A DNA stretch of 64,000 nucleotides, taken from assembly GCF_900188225.1 (NCBI RefSeq), contig NZ_FZOC01000001.1, positions 682,596 through 746,595 on the forward strand, given 5' to 3'. This stretch comes from Humidesulfovibrio mexicanus (lineage in GTDB: Bacteria; Desulfobacterota; Desulfovibrionia; Desulfovibrionales; Desulfovibrionaceae). The notes under the pieces were generated by a model. It was not told the DNA's origin, did not search any database, and saw only the letters and a program-made list of their open reading frames with translations. The translations under genes were made by a program, and so were the position numbers. Below, piece by piece: positions 63,061 through 64,000 of the stretch (positions are counted from its first letter, which is position 1; the number at the start of each line of letters is the position of its first letter).

Positions 63061-63240
63061 ATGGTTCCGCTGCTTTCAGAACTGGTCCGGTTTCTGCGCT
63101 ACCTTGTCACCCCGGAGACCGAGTTGGCCGCCGTGCGCTACGATGGCGCGGCCGCAGGCGCGGCCAAGGCCGGACTGTGGATGCTGGTGGCGGTGCTGAC
63201 GGGCATCGGCCTGGCGCGGCTTTTGGGCGCCGGAGCGTAA
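63061..63240 (+). CDS. Small single-pass membrane protein, unknown
   Basis: 59-aa protein with one C-terminal hydrophobic helix (AAKAGLWMLVAVLTGIGLARLL) and an amphipathic start (LLSELVRFLRYLV). ATG 63061 is favoured over 63049 because GGAGG lies 5 nt upstream. Stands alone between divergent LysR and convergent XdhC genes. No family recognised. Confidence 0.6.
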   Translation: MVPLLSELVRFLRYLVTPETELAAVRYDGAAAGAAKAGLWMLVAVLTGIGLARLLGAGA

Positions 63241-63374
63241 GGGCGAAACAAACTCCCCCCTCTGTGCCGCCAGCGGGCTCCAGGGGGTATTCCCCTGCCC
63301 GCTTGTGCAGCTTCACGCGCCGCCCGCACGCCAATGCCCCGCAGGGGACGCGAAAAACGCCGCCGCGCGGCCTG

Positions 63375-64000
63375 TCAGCCCGCGCCCCCGTTTCCCCCGG
63401 AGCCCAGCCCCGCCCTGTGGGCGATAAGCTCGGCGTTGATGCTCACGGCGATCTCCTCCGGGGTCTCGGCCCCGATGGCGAGCCCGATGGGGCAATGCAC
63501 GCGCGCCAAATCCGCATCGCTGAAGCCCTCTTCGCGCAGACGCTCATAAACGGCCTTGCGCTTGCGCAGAGAGCCGATCATGCCGATGTACCCCGACGGC
63601 GTGCGCAGGGCCTGGGCCAACACCTGGGCATCGAACATGTGCCCCCGCGTGACGATGACCACCGAGACCTCCGGCCCCTGCGGCAGCCCGTCGAAGCAAT
63701 CGTCCAGTGAAGGCCGCACCATGGTTTCGGCCCAGGGAAAGCGCTCGGCGTTGGCGAACTCGGGCCGGTCGTCGATGACGGTGACGGCGAACCCGCACAG
63801 GGCCGCCATTTGCGCCGTGGGCCGCGACACGTGCCCCGCGCCGAAGATGAGGAGCTGCGGCGGCGCGGCAAGGGGCTCCAGGGCATAGGCCTGCCCCTGA
63901 TGCTTGAGCACCACGGGCGCGCTGGCCCTCTGCGCCGCGGCAAGGGCCGCTGCGGCAAGCCCGTCGTCCTGGTCCGCACCGGCCGGGTTCAGCAGCGCGG
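63375..64000 (-). CDS. XdhC/CoxI-family protein, C-terminal part (runs off the window)
   Basis: The frame stays open to the window end, so the start lies beyond 64000; 208 codons are visible. It contains the XdhC Rossmann domain: QLLIFGAGHVSRPTAQMAAL (nucleotide-binding glycines), VTVIDDRPEFANAERFP, VVIVTRGHMFDAQVL and GYIGMIGSLRKRKAVYERL, then HCPIGLAIGAETPEEIAVSI. Such proteins sulfurate and insert molybdenum cofactor into xanthine dehydrogenase-type enzymes or assist selenium-dependent ones. The N-terminal XdhC domain is presumably upstream. Confidence 0.9.
   Translation of the reverse strand, partial: ALLNPAGADQDDGLAAAALAAAQRASAPVVLKHQGQAYALEPLAAPPQLLIFGAGHVSRPTAQMAALCGFAVTVIDDRPEFANAERFPWAETMVRPSLDDCFDGLPQGPEVSVVIVTRGHMFDAQVLAQALRTPSGYIGMIGSLRKRKAVYERLREEGFSDADLARVHCPIGLAIGAETPEEIAVSINAELIAHRAGLGSGGNGGAG

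Overview
This window looks like a stretch of chromosome from a GC-rich, strictly anaerobic sulfate-reducer-type deltaproteobacterium of the Desulfovibrionaceae. That is an inference, not a database result. It rests on the gene content: a rubredoxin:oxygen oxidoreductase, desulfoferrodoxin, rubrerythrin and PerR block, a tetraheme cytochrome c3, the anaerobic (cbi-type) cobalamin pathway with a CbiK cobaltochelatase, futalosine-type menaquinone synthesis, HypA/HypB, and a chemoreceptor carrying a c-type heme motif. Genes are closely packed with strong Shine-Dalgarno sites and frequent ATGA/GTGA overlaps. There are no rRNA or tRNA genes, no CRISPR array and no intact mobile element; the only transposon trace is a 3' transposase fragment next to uppS.

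Layout. 1-4.9 kb: branched-chain amino acid ABC transporter livGKHMF (+). 5.0-7.6 kb: a ZIP metal transporter gene followed by umuD and umuC (+). 7.8-9.6 kb: amtB then a PII gene (-). 10.3-11.9 kb: cobM, yjbQ and a cysteine-rich protein gene (-). 11.9-15.2 kb: oxygen-defence block perR, rbr, dfx, a double rubredoxin and roo (-). 15.4-18.3 kb: a sigma28-type promoter driving a tetraheme cytochrome c, a heme-motif chemoreceptor and a PilZ protein (-). 18.4-28.3 kb: purL, an HDOD-GGDEF protein, polyprenyl diphosphate synthase, mqnB, a nucleotide-sugar dehydrogenase, ubiE/menG and small genes. 28.5-30.8 kb: a strongly acidic, repeat-rich coiled-coil protein and a cytochrome c3. 31-37 kb: cobJ-cbiG-cbiET-cbiD with an SDR/DUF2867 gene. 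37-40 kb: two paralogous cysteine hydrolases, a DUF2325 protein and a DsrE-like protein.

40.4-47.7 kb: long (+) cluster ribBA-ribH-nusB-leuS-lptE-holA-radC. 47.7-49.3 kb: three DUF2059-type genes (-). 49.7-53.2 kb: rpsB-tsf, a terminator, then pyrH-frr-uppS (-). 53.4-56.7 kb: histidine kinase, response regulator and FAH-family enzyme (-). 56.8-60.2 kb: hypA-hypB plus a third unknown gene, a Mrp/NBP35 ATPase and cbiK (-). 60.5-64 kb: a secreted GlcG/HbpS protein (+), two tandem LysR regulators (-), a small membrane protein (+) and the C-terminal part of an XdhC-family protein that leaves the window.

The most interesting part is 11.9-18.3 kb. Genes that reduce oxygen and superoxide sit directly downstream of a motility-type (sigma28) operon whose products look like a redox-sensing chemotaxis module: a periplasmic tetraheme cytochrome, a chemoreceptor with a CxxCH heme site in its periplasmic domain, and a c-di-GMP-binding PilZ protein. 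Sensing or avoidance and detoxification of oxygen thus lie side by side, separated only by a terminator and the perR promoter. Other items worth a look are the in-frame double rubredoxin with an internal ribosome binding site, a PII protein lacking Tyr51 and Lys90, and the acidic scaffold-like protein at 28.5-30.3 kb.
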